NCBI RefSeq assembly: GCF_900324485.2
Contig: NW_022872881.1
Coordinates: 1 to 64,000, forward strand
DNA: 64,000 nucleotides
Origin: Mastacembelus armatus
Lineage: Eukaryota; Chordata; Actinopteri; Synbranchiformes; Mastacembelidae
Reading direction: 5' to 3'
Shown here: one piece after another, positions 21,643 to 31,929 of the stretch
How the letters are laid out: every line of letters starts with the position of its first letter
Numbering within the stretch: the stretch's first letter is position 1
Notes under the pieces: model-generated
Seen by the model: the letters and a program-made list of their open reading frames with translations, nothing else
What the model was told of the DNA's origin: nothing
Databases searched by the model: none
Program-made: the position numbers and the translations under genes

Positions 21643-23602
21643 ATGAAGCTTCTCGTGGTGTTTCTGCTGGTGGTGCTGGGCTGCAGCCTGGCTGAAGGGC
21701 GAACTATGACGAAGTGTGACCTGAGGGCTCAGTTGTTAAACGCGATGAACAAACTGCCAAATGATGAGATACCAATTGAAAATGAGTTTTTGGCCAAGGG
21801 TAAGTACTGCTGATGGACTAATTCTGTCCTCTGGGGACCATGAACATCTACAGCAAATGTAAGAGACATTAATAGAAATGTGAGTCCAGGCAGTTTTTCA
21901 TTTCCATTTTCTCCTCTCTCCCTGGCCTTCAGTCGTCTGCCACGCCGAGCTGTCCTCAGGTTTTACCACCAGTGCAGTGAATCATCTGAAGCCTGGCACA
22001 GAAGACAACCACTTCATGGAGCGTCAGGACATTTTGAACAGTGGAAATCTACAGTCTGTTCAGAACCCTGAGTGGCACCCAGACCCTGCGGCTCAGGAAG
22101 GGGAGGTCTTGGTGCTCTCTGGCATTTTCCAGCTCAGCAACAACCTTGTCTGCAACAATGGCAGTAATACTTCCCCCAACATCTGTGAGACAGAGTGCAC
22201 CAGTGAGTTTCACTTTGACACCTGCCTCTTGCTGCTCAGCTGGAATCAAAGACAAAATGCAGGATTGGCTTTTAAATTTGATCCCTGGACTGTTTCAGCT
22301 TTTATTTACCCCGAGCAACCAACAAGCCGACTCTACAGATGTTAGCAGCAGACAGCTGTCAGCTACAAACCAGATGTGCATGTGTAGAGAGTTTTACTGC
22401 CTGTACTTCTCTGCTTTTCTTCTTGTGGGGGGAACAATTTAAACTTTACTTTTTCTTTCCAGAGCTGCAGGACGACGACATCACTGATGACATCAGCTGC
22501 CTGTTTGAGGTCTACAGCAATCCTGAGTAAGTTCCTGATTCAGGTTTTTACTCCCATTGCATCGCAGTTAATTTGACAGCTCATCCATTCATTTCTGAAT
22601 CAGTTTTGACATTAGCTCCCTAGTCAGACCTATTTGAAAACACAATGCTCTGCTTTAAATAATCACTTAGCTTGGACTTTCCAGAAAATGTCTTTAAAAT
22701 GATAAATATGACGTTTTCCTCACTGGGAGAACTGGAAGTTATGAATATGCAGATACTGTCCATGTTCCCAAGCAATTTATCAGCGTCTGTGCCCCGGAGG
22801 CTTCAAGTATCTGACTCGCATCTTAAACTCCGATTTAATGTGAAGACAGAGAAACTTCCTCTCCAGGAGATGAATGTGAAAACAGCCTCCAAATGTTAAA
22901 CTGCACATTCATCGTACTGCACAGTGAAGTCATCCGGCTCAGGGCAGAAGAAGAAGAAGAAGAAATGGGTTTTTGTGTGAGAGGGACTGTGAGGTTCATC
23001 TCAAAAGGCACGTCAGGCTTTAAAACAAACATTTCAGGAGTGGCTGCACAAACAGGTTGAGACCGTCTGCTGCTGTGAGAGACTGACTGGTTACACCAGT
23101 CAGTAGTTTGGCAGGTGGCCTGAAATGAATAGCAGCTGTGTATAGTCGGTGAGAACAAGGCCAGAGAGCAACAAATACCTCCAGCTATATTTCCACACTG
23201 CTCATTATTTTTAATAACCGATGGTAAACAGTGTTTGCATCACTGTGCATGTGGAGGTGCATCCAACCACGTCACTTCACAGACTGAGCTAATTTGCCCC
23301 GACACTGCGATTTTATTTATCTCATATATGCTTCATGTATTTCCACAGCGAGGGCCTTGCAGCAGACGTGCTCAGGAGGAAGATCAGACAGTAAGTTCAG
23401 TCTTTTCCTCCTAAGTTGCATGTTCTGCTTTTACATGTGCTTTGCATTGATTACCTGCAGTTTGGTCATCCAATCAATACAGTCAGTTTGCCTAAACAAA
23501 TACCTGTAATGTTGACTTCGGCTTATTTCTAGGATCCGGCTCATCTTCCAGGAAGAGTGCAAAAGCAAGACAGCCTCGGAGTACTTCTCTGACTGTGCAT
23601 AA
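21643..23602 (+). CDS. Lysozyme-C/alpha-lactalbumin-like gene E (short insert)
   Basis: Exons 21643-21799, 21933-22202, 22463-22526, 23349-23390 and 23533-23602 join to a clean 201-codon frame (200 aa). The signal peptide is MKLLVVFLLVVLGCSLAEG. All eight lysozyme cysteines occur with canonical spacing; from Cys64 the spacing is C-x10-C-x3-C-x13-C. VVCHAELSSGFTT has Ser at the Glu35 site and VLSGIFQL has Leu at the Asp52 site, so it should be non-enzymatic. LQDDDITDDISC matches the alpha-lactalbumin calcium-binding loop almost residue for residue. The sequon NNGS lies just after Cys64. The insert is only about 40 residues and has no repeat, so E may be closest to the ancestral form. A small exon 4 (14 codons) is absent from gene A and from ordinary lysozyme C. 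The likely product is a secreted, calcium-binding, non-catalytic lysozyme-fold protein. Confidence 0.85.
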
Positions 23603-23649
23603 CCTGCACCCATGTAACTCCTGGAATCACTGGGATTATTAATCTTCTC

Positions 23650-24962
23650 CTAAATGCAGAACCAGTGACTATGATGAAATGAAGTGAAGGGTTTTTGTGT
23701 TTTTATGTCTGTTATTCAAAATCAACATCTGTCCTTTGACGCTTTGGTAAAAGATTCATAACGTGGCTTGATGAAGCAGTTTCCTCTGAAATACACAGAT
23801 CAATAAACCTGTAAAATATTTAAAAATGTGTTATGTTTGATTATTACTTCAGCAGCACATATTGTTTAGCTGATTAACCATCACTTCACTACACAAAGAG
23901 TCCAAGACAAATCATTGGTGCAAGTTCTCCAGTGGTGTTTTTTGTTTTGAATCTCACTTCTGATTTTAAAAAAATCTCTGTAAAATGATCTTGTACACAG
24001 ATAAAACAATAAAAGATCATAAACAAAACTGTGAAATGCAGTCACTGCTTTTGAATATGCTGCTGTTCACTGCCACAAACTGAGACATGCTGATGGTGCT
24101 GATGAGAAAACAAGGCCAAATACAGAGACTGTAAATGCTCACAGGCAGCCTGGACTGTAGTGGACCAGGGGGAGATGCTAAATCTGAGCATCTTCTGCTT
24201 TAGACAATCTGGCCTGTGGTTGTGTTATAGGTGTAAACTGCCACATCATGCTGATGGTTGTAACTTTAGAACTAACAGATCAACGATTTGTTTTCATTTT
24301 AAGATAACCTGATAGGAAAGGTTCCCATAAACTTCAATGGACCCGTCACTGGTGTCAGTGGAGACACTTTTTGATGTTGTAGTTCTGACACTCATCACTA
24401 GAGGGCATCCTTTGCCACTGTGTTACTGTAATCTACAAGGGCTCATGCAATCTCAGAAATCCAAACAAGAATGCAGCTGCACTGGTATGTCCTGTCTTGC
24501 ACTGGTGTCACCTCTGATTGAGGTGAGTAGATAATGATCCTACAGACCTTTTGTGATCATCTGAGTTAAATGGCTGAAGAGAGGGGCCCCAGGGGTTCCT
24601 GTACCTGAGGAGCAAAGTCAGCAGAAGAGATAAACATAAACATCAAACATTTTTAAAACATGGAAATGCATTTCTGTGTTCTGATGAATCTGACATTTTG
24701 GTGCTGTGTCGTCTTGCCTGGATTAAGGAAACCCCTCTTGGAGCCAGACCTGCGAAGGGATCCTGCCCAGTGTCTGCTAGTTAGACCTTCACCACTGGGC
24801 TCGGTTGGGTACAGCCCAAAAAAATTGACATGGAGCTGCCTCCCTGGTCCAAGAACCAGGAGTCCTGCAGCAGATGGTATGACCCCAACAGAGTCCAGAT
24901 CTCAGCAGTGTGACATCAGTCTGGGATCACATGGGAACAGCCTGAATCTACAGAACTGCAGC
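23650..24962. other. Intergenic between E and the microsatellite
   Basis: AATAAA signals near 23802 and 24008. The tract around 23760-23830 is similar to 27720-27800 after gene F, so the duplicated unit extends past the 3' ends. No further lysozyme-like exon or other gene is seen. Confidence 0.45.
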
Positions 24963-25590
24963 AGCTGGATGGATGGATAATGGATGGATGGATGAATGGA
25001 TGGATGGATGGATAATAGATGGATGGATGGATGGATGGATGGATGGATAATAGATGGATGGATGGATGGATGGATGGATGGATGGATGGATAATAGATGG
25101 ATGGATGGATGGATGGATGGATAATGGATGGATGGATGGATGGATGGATGGATGGATGGATAATAGATGGATGATGGATGGATGAATGGATGGATGGATG
25201 GATAATAGATGGATGGATGGATGGATGGATGGATGGATGGATGGATGGATGGATAATAGATGGATGGATGGATAATGGATGGATGGATGGATGGATGGAT
25301 GGATGGATGGATGGATGGATGGATAATAGATGGATGGGTGGATGGGTGGATGGATGGATGGATGGATGGATAATGGATGGATGGATGGGTGGATGGATGG
25401 ATGGATGGATGGATGGATGGATGGATGGATGGATAATAGATGGATGATGGATGATGGATAATAGATGGATGGATGGATGGATAATGGATGGATGGATGGA
25501 TAATAGATGGATGGATGGATGATGGATAATAGATGGATGGACGGATGGGTGGATGGATGGATGGACAGATAATAGATGGATAATAGGTGG
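24963..25590. repeat. (TGGA)n microsatellite with interspersed TAATAGA units
   Basis: Over 600 bases of tggatgga tetranucleotide, broken at irregular spacing by gataatagatgg and gatgatgga variants. Frames on either strand stay open by chance. Confidence 0.97.
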
Positions 25591-25804
25591 ATTGATAGTA
25601 ATAAGTTTCATGAGACCTTCCCTTCTCTCACTTTCTGCAAAATAAAATCTGTCAGCCTGGACCATGGGGGGTCTAAATAAAACACCTTTGGTTTTAACCA
25701 GGACATTTGACTGAAACTAAAATCATGTTTCAGCTGCTCTGTTCTTGTTGCACGTGTACTGCTCCCGTGTTTTTTTGCTGACGTAAGATGACAATATCTT
25801 TTTC

Positions 25805-26090
25805 TGTACCCGGTTCTAGTCCCATGACTTTGTTTTCAACACGATGGGGGCGTAACCTGTAGATTTGTAAAGATGTTTCTTTTCCCCCTTTACGTCTTCG
25901 AACCCATACAAAACCAGAAACCAGAAAAACCAGAAAACATCAGATGTCTCAGAACACTGTGTATTTCCAGATCCTTGTTCCAGGGACCAAGGGAGTGGCC
26001 TTTCATTGTAGGTGAACAATAAACGTACAATGTGCCTGGTTTGTTATCAGCGGCTCTGCAGACAGTATATATATCATGTCACACATGCTT
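25805..26090 (+). promoter_or_regulatory. Promoter block of gene F with TATA-like run
   Basis: Both shared blocks are present: ttttcaacacgatgggggcg, then taacctgtagatttgtaaag, at 25830-25875; and ccagggaccaagggagtggc at 25980-25999. TATA-like agtatatatatcatg follows near 26062-26076, about 50 bases before the ATG at 26121. Confidence 0.6.
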
Positions 26091-26120
26091 CCAGAGTCAG
26101 ACACGACAACTAGAGTCAAG

Positions 26121-27613
26121 ATGAAGCTTCTCGTGGCGTTTCTGCTGGCGGTGCTGGGCTGCAGCCTGTCTGAAGGGCGAATCGTGACAAAGTGTGAACT
26201 GAGGGACCAGCTGGTGAGGGAGACTGCGAACCTGACGGACAGTCAGAAAGTACTGACTGGAAGTAACTTCGTCGCCAAGGGTAACCACCGTTTCACCTAC
26301 TCAAACGACTTCAACTTGTTTTTTTAGTTACTCAGTCAAAGAGCAGCTAAAGAGGTGGTGGAGGTACGAATAAGAACACACGTCTTTAATACACAGCGGG
26401 GCTTTTTTTCTTTCACCTAATCTGGTCTAAATGGTAAAAACTGATCCAGTTTCTCATGAACCCCTTTACTGTCCAGAGGTGTGTGGATCAACAAGTTTTC
26501 TATTTGCAGATCAGTTTGTCATGTTGTCTTTATCTTTTCTGTCCGGCCTTCAGCTGTCTGTCACGCCGAGCTGTCGTCAGGTTTTAACACCGCTGTGGTG
26601 AACGAGGTGAACCTTGAGAAGAGAGGCGATGACAGCAAGGAGCAGAAAGACTCTTCTAAACCAAGAAGGCAGCGGAGCCCCAAGGGGCCTGAGCCACCCA
26701 AACGGCCCGAGCCACCCAAACGGCCCGAGCCACCCAAACGGCCCGAGCCACCCAAACAGCCTGCACCAGCCCCTCCTCAGCCGAACAACACCTGGAAGCT
26801 CTACGGCCTGTTCCAGCTCGGAGACAAAGTGGCCTGCAACGGCACGAGTCCTTCAGCCAACATCTGTGGGACCAGCTGCAGCGGTGAGTTTCAGTTTGTG
26901 TTTTTTTCCATCTGGATGTCACAGCTGTCTAACGTTTCTTTCCACAAACTGTCGGTTTGTTTTCTGTCCAGACCTTCTGAACGACGACGTCACTGACGAC
27001 ATCAACTGTCTGCTGAAGATCGTCACTAATCCTCCGTGAGTTCTCTTGTGCGGTCGCACAGTTCAAATATCACACACGCTCTCTTAGGTTGGCTTTATTG
27101 TACAGTGACCTCAGTGAAAATTGCACCTGATTGGACTTTTTGATTCATTCAGACCGACAAAAGGCCGTGAGAGTTCAGAGTCGAGCGAGGAGAGTGGAGA
27201 ACAAAGGTAGGACATGCAACAAAGGGCTCCACAAACCTCCCACAGCTGCTGGGACTCTTTGTGTTGTGCCTTTAATATTTGATGGTAAACACCATCCAGC
27301 TTGTGTCCTGTGATGCAGCAGACATCAGGGATTAAATCTACAGAGAGAGTTTCTTTGTCCTGATATGTCATATATTTTCCCTATATTTCCACAGAGGACA
27401 TGGCTCTGGAAAGGCCCACTCGGACAAGCTGAAAACAATGTGAGTTATATCTTTATCTGTTCATTTTCACGTTCTGCTTTTAATAAATGACCTGAAATCA
27501 CTACAGTTCATTTACTGAACATTTGCCGACTGTTGATCTGCAGGCTGGGGCTGATCTTCCAGAACGAGTGCAAGGACAAGCAGGACGCCAGCTACTTCGC
27601 TGATTGCCCATAA
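26121..27613 (+). CDS. Lysozyme-C/alpha-lactalbumin-like gene F with Pro/Lys/Glu-rich insert
   Basis: Exons 26121-26280, 26554-26883, 26972-27035, 27395-27439 and 27544-27613 join to a clean 223-codon frame (222 aa). The signal peptide is MKLLVAFLLAVLGCSLSEG. Lysozyme-type helix A is RIVTKCELRDQL. AVCHAELSSGFNT has Ser at the Glu35 site and KLYGLFQL has Leu at the Asp52 site. All eight cysteines are present. The calcium loop LLNDDVTDDINC keeps three to four acids, with Asn for the first Asp. The sequon CNGT follows Cys64. The insert begins with KPRRQRS, a good furin-type site, then about four repeats of PEPPKRP (26690-26755) and a Pro/Ala/Gln linker. Exon 5 gives GLIFQNECKDK...YFADCP. AATAAA lies at 27690-27695. 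It closely parallels D and E. Confidence 0.85.
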
Positions 27614-27699
27614 TCCTTAATACATCTAGTCCCGTAGTTATCACTGGAATTACTGACTTCCTGTCAAATGTCCAGTGACCTGTAATATCAATAAAGTGA

Positions 27700-28325
27700 A
27701 GCATCATACACTCGTTGTGTTTTTTTTGTGTCTGAATAAAGAAATTTCCCACAATGCACAGGTCAATAAACCCGAGTCATATTTTAAAAAGAGATGTTAT
27801 GAAGGGAGTGTGGAAACATTCTTGGTGTGCTGACAGAACTGAAACTTAAACTTCCTTTACCAGCGTTAACTTTAAATCCTCCGTCTGTCTTAGAAAGTAG
27901 CTGCAACACTGTCCCTGCACTAACCCACAACGTTTACAGCCACGTCAGGAGAACACGATGCAGAGGTGGAGAAGAAAAACCTTTTTATCTAAAGGTTAAA
28001 AATGTGCATTGATTTATCTAAACCATCAGAAAACACTTTATTACCTTCATCACCGACACCAACAGACATGAGCATCAATTATGTCATTTGAAAGAGAATT
28101 GAAAGTCACTGTACATGATGCAGCATATTACTGTTGTTGTTCTGCCGTGTCACCACTAGAGGTCCCACTTTAGTCGTGTGTTACTGTATTTAGTGAAGTG
28201 CAGGTGTGTGATCTCACACACTCTCAACATTATTCACTGGTCCCTGCATGTATCCATGTGTGTGTGTGTGTGTGTGTGTCTATAGAGTATTTACAGACGA
28301 CAGATATTGGAGCTCTAATGTCTTC
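27700..28325. other. Intergenic between gene F and smim28
   Basis: The left part resembles the 3' flank of gene E. A short (TG)n run lies at 28257-28279. The right part should contain the smim28 3' UTR (minus strand). No other gene is seen. Confidence 0.45.
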
Positions 28326-29222
28326 TCACACTTTTCCACTGTTTGACCAGAGCTCTGGACACAGTCTGGCCTCCAGGTCTTCTATCTTTATCGACTCTAC
28401 GTCCCTGGAGCTGGAGACGCTGGCAGCCCGGGTGATCTTGGTGAGCGTTTTTTCATAGGGTGGAGGCAGGTAGACCATGACGAAGACTCCGTCTGATCCG
28501 TCGGAACTGGTGCTGGTGTGGCGCTCAGCGTTCCTGGTCAGGGAGGACAGGAACTCTGAGCTGCTCTCGGCGTCCTGCAGGTCCAGAGCGATGATGTTGG
28601 CCAGGCTCAGCTTACTGCGAGAGCACCGGCAGTACACCAGGCCGACCAGGAGAGCCAGCAGGAGGACTGAGACAAGCGGGAGGACCACGTGGAGCACCGG
28701 CTCAGACTGCCTGTCCTCCGCCAGATCCAGCTCGTTCCATTTGTGGCCCTGGAGATCAACGAGGAAGAAAAGAAAAGTTTCTGTCATGATTCTGCTCAGG
28801 TCCACTTTTGGATGCCAGAACATTGTGTGACCTGCTTGTGAGCACAGACAAGATGACTTAAAACATATGTAGGTGCACTAGAGCCTAAGAGGGAACTGGG
28901 TTTGATTCCCATTTGTTCTCTTTCAGCACATCTGGAAACAGAAGAGTTGACTTGGAAAGAAAATCCTCAAAACAAAGTTTTTATGTCATGTGATTAGATT
29001 TGTAGTTTTTGAGCCAAACTTATAGTAAAAACTCACTCGAATAAAGTATAAGTATGAAGTATTTGTGCCAAATACTTCAGTTCCTGTTGTCGCTGTGTGT
29101 ACATGTGTGTGATTTCTACACACCTGCTTCTCCTGTGTCGCAGGTGAACCTGTCACCCAGTCGTACGACCCCCTGCCTGCTGGTCCGAACCTCATCCAGC
29201 TGCTCTCCAGTAGCGCCCGCAT
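28326..29222 (-). CDS. smim28: Small single-pass membrane protein, smim28-like
   Basis: Two coding exons, 29124-29222 and 28326-28748, join in phase 0 to 173 residues. Exon 1 gives MRALLESSWMRFGPAGRGSY, which matches my recollection of the N terminus of human SMIM28 (SSW, FGxAGRG and a Tyr-Asp/Glu-Trp). Exon 2 has a 21-residue hydrophobic segment (VLHVVLPLVSVLLLALLVGLV) followed by YCRCSR, so the C terminus is probably cytoplasmic. It then shows a Ser/Thr-rich tail and a VYLPPPYEK motif, a PPxY-type WW-domain ligand. Human SMIM28 also has a PPSYEE motif and lies at 6q23.3, as does IFNGR1, the next gene here. The function is unknown. The name rests on memory of a short motif plus linkage, so it is moderately sure. 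Confidence 0.6.
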
Positions 29223-30808
29223 GATGCTGAGGTGCGGGTGGTGCTGTCAGGGTGGACGGGGAGACGTGTGTTTGTAGAGTGATCCACTAAAGCGTCCAGT
29301 TGTCTGTCCTGTGGTTTCAGGAGTAAACAGCAGAGAGCAGGGGCTGGAGGATGGTTGTTGGTCCGGGTGGGGGCCAGGGATGAGGGTTGGTGTAATTTGG
29401 GGGGGGGGGGTTAAAGGATAAGCAGCTGCTCACATGCTCACACATGCAGCAGCACAGCAGGATTCAGGCCAGTGAAGGGATTTAGAGCCGTGCAGCTGCC
29501 CTACATCAGGGAGAGTGAGGGAGGGAGGTTCTGGGGACCAGTCTTGTCGTGGGGGCTACAAGTCCCCGTAATGTCCATCATCCAATTTAGGGTGAGGATT
29601 TGATTTAGGTGAGGAGCGGTCAGGGTTAGACCCCAGGACATGAACACAACTATGTCTGTGTGTCTATCCCTGTGAGGACCAGTGGCTCCTCTCACCTCAC
29701 TTGAGGGTTCAGGTTGGAAACAGGTTTAGGGTTTAGACCCAGTGAGTCAGTGACTGATTCTGGACCCAGTTTGCGTACTGGTGAAGCTGTGTGGCTTCTC
29801 TTCAGATTACAGCTCGGACACGTGGCGCTGACTGGAGGGTAAAATAACAGCTGCTGCATCTGTTCCAGAGTCCGGGTCCTCAATAGCCTCAAAGAGAAAA
29901 TCCTTAGAGAGAACAACGATTCGCTCGTCCTCACATCTACAGTCACGCTCTGATTTTTCTTTTTTTTGCTTCATCTTCTGAGCCACCTGAGACCAGAAGG
30001 AGGGTCCTGGTGGATTCTAGGCAAAAACCACAAAGAGCTCCCTGTCTGGGACTGAGGCTCCTGGTGGTACCTGCAGACACACAACCTAGGGGCCTGAAAT
30101 AGCACCAGCATTTCCCCTGATCCTGAGGCGTCACTGATAAATGTAATTAAACCATTTTAAAACTGTAAAAACTGATGTTTTTCTTGGGCCTCAAACACAA
30201 CACCGACATGTGATCACTCTATAAATTATATTTCAATGAGCTTGACCTGTACTAGCTGAGTACATCACACTTAAGGCTGTGAGTATTTGCTCCAGCTGTG
30301 CAGAAGGGTAGCTGTAACAGCTGGATCTCGGTCAGCACAGTGGGATTACTCAGCAGTGACGTAACAGGTCTGACTCTACCCATGATCCTCCTCTCCACCT
30401 CTGTGTGCTCGGACCCGGCCCTCGTATTTCTGCACACTCAGCTCGCCACGTGAGGAGTAATTACAGCCGCGGTCCACGGCCGGGGCCTCTAATCCTGCAG
30501 GGACAAATCCCTCCGAGTACCGGGCCTCCTGCTGGGTCGACTCCAGACAGATGTTGAAGCTGACAGCTGGACTTTGGACATGTGAGTGTGAGATCAGCAC
30601 CAGTGTCAGTCTCATCACGAGCAACATCTGGACCTCTGGACGTTTTGTTTGATTAACAGGCCGAGAGTGAGGAAGTACATCTACAAATAAAGTACTGACA
30701 GCCTTTACTGCAGTAACAGTACAAATACCACAGAGTAAAAATCCTCCTGCATTGCAAAAGTTACTGCAGTAAAAGTCCAAAAGTATCATCATCCAAATGC
30801 ACTGGAAA
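29223..30808. other. Intergenic, 5' flank of smim28
   Basis: A poly-G run lies near 29398-29410. 29530-29700 resembles a common fish repeat (ggggaccagtcttgtcgtgg ... tccctgtgaggaccagtggc). No gene is seen. Minus-strand open frames here have no recognisable domain. Confidence 0.45.
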
Positions 30809-31155
30809 TACTTCTAATTTGAAGTACTTTATATACCGCTGGGTAGCTGATGTGAACTACCTTATATACTTCTGATTTGAAGTACTTTATATACTGCTGG
30901 GTAGCTGACGTTAACTACCTTATATACTTCTGATTTGAAGTACTTTATATACTGCTGGGTAGCTGACGTTAACTACCTTATATACTTCTAATTTGAAGTA
31001 CTTTATATACTGCTGGGTAGCTGACGTTAACTACCTTATATACTTCTAATTTGAAGTACTTTATATACCGCTGGGTAGCTGACGTTAACTACCTTATATA
31101 CTTCCAATTTGAAGTACTTTACATACTCCTGGGTACCTTATATACTTCTAGATTG
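30809..31155. repeat. 58-bp tandem repeat (about 5.5 copies)
   Basis: Unit tacttctaatttgaagtac, then tttatatactgctgggtagc, then tgacgttaactaccttata. Starts occur near 30809, 30867, 30925, 30983 and 31041, giving a constant 58-base period with few differences. It lies upstream of ifngr1. Confidence 0.9.
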
Positions 31156-31929
31156 TATTTTGTTAGGAACTGAAGTTATCAGATAAATGTAGAACAGGAG
31201 AAAGTACTTGGATAAATATATTTTATGACCTGTAGGTGGCAAAATACAACCAGTTTACCTGATGAGCTAAATGCACATGGGCAAAATACATATAAAAACG
31301 GAAATGAAAACATTTTACCTTCACAATAAAAGCTTCTTTTCATTTGTAAAATAGCGATATATTTGACAGTTCTGTACAAAAGACTCATCAAAAACACCTT
31401 CATGAGTTTAATGTGGGCCTGTTTATTACAAAGTGATAACATGTATGTCAATTATGTGTGTAACCGTTTTGAAATAGTGTGCATGTAATAAATGATTTGC
31501 TGTTTTTGTAGTTAAATTATTGTTTTTTGTGAGTCCGGGATTATTTTTAAATACATGTATATTTTTGATTAGACTACATTTGAATACATTTATTTACTTA
31601 CTCAAACTTTTGTTTAAAGAAGTTTCCTCCTACACTTGTTCATTTATTCTCCCTCTCTCCAAACCTTTACTTTGAAAGACACATCGTGATGACGTCGTCC
31701 AGGTGTGTTTTTAGATGCCCAGGTGAATTTGATTGGCCTGTTTCTGCTCTTACCGCACACCACGCACGTTGACCTGAGTCATCGCCGGCTCTCGGTGGGA
31801 ATGTGTTAGAAATGATCGGGGCAGAATTTTTACACGTTGTTGCGCAAAGTCCGAGTTTCCTCTGAGTTTTTGTGTTTTTAGACTTTATAGTTTTCAGAAA
31901 AAGCCTCGTTGGCACCAAAGGCCTGAACC
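31156..31929. other. 5' flank of ifngr1
   Basis: Contains the promoter and 5' UTR by position. I see no clear TATA box. The last 250 bases are more GC-rich than the flank, with CG dinucleotides around 31750-31820. Confidence 0.4.

Noticed and set aside
24916-25665. Open frames rich in His-Pro-Ser-Ile or Trp-Met-Asp-Gly
   Set aside because: Translation of a (TGGA)n microsatellite.
3894-27613. Active bacteriolytic lysozymes
   Set aside because: Neither Glu35 nor Asp52 is conserved in any copy.
3894-27613. True alpha-lactalbumin orthologues
   Set aside because: The calcium loop is shared, but alpha-lactalbumin is a mammalian innovation, and these genes have the exon 2 insert and extra exon; convergence or retention of an old calcium-binding lysozyme loop is more likely.
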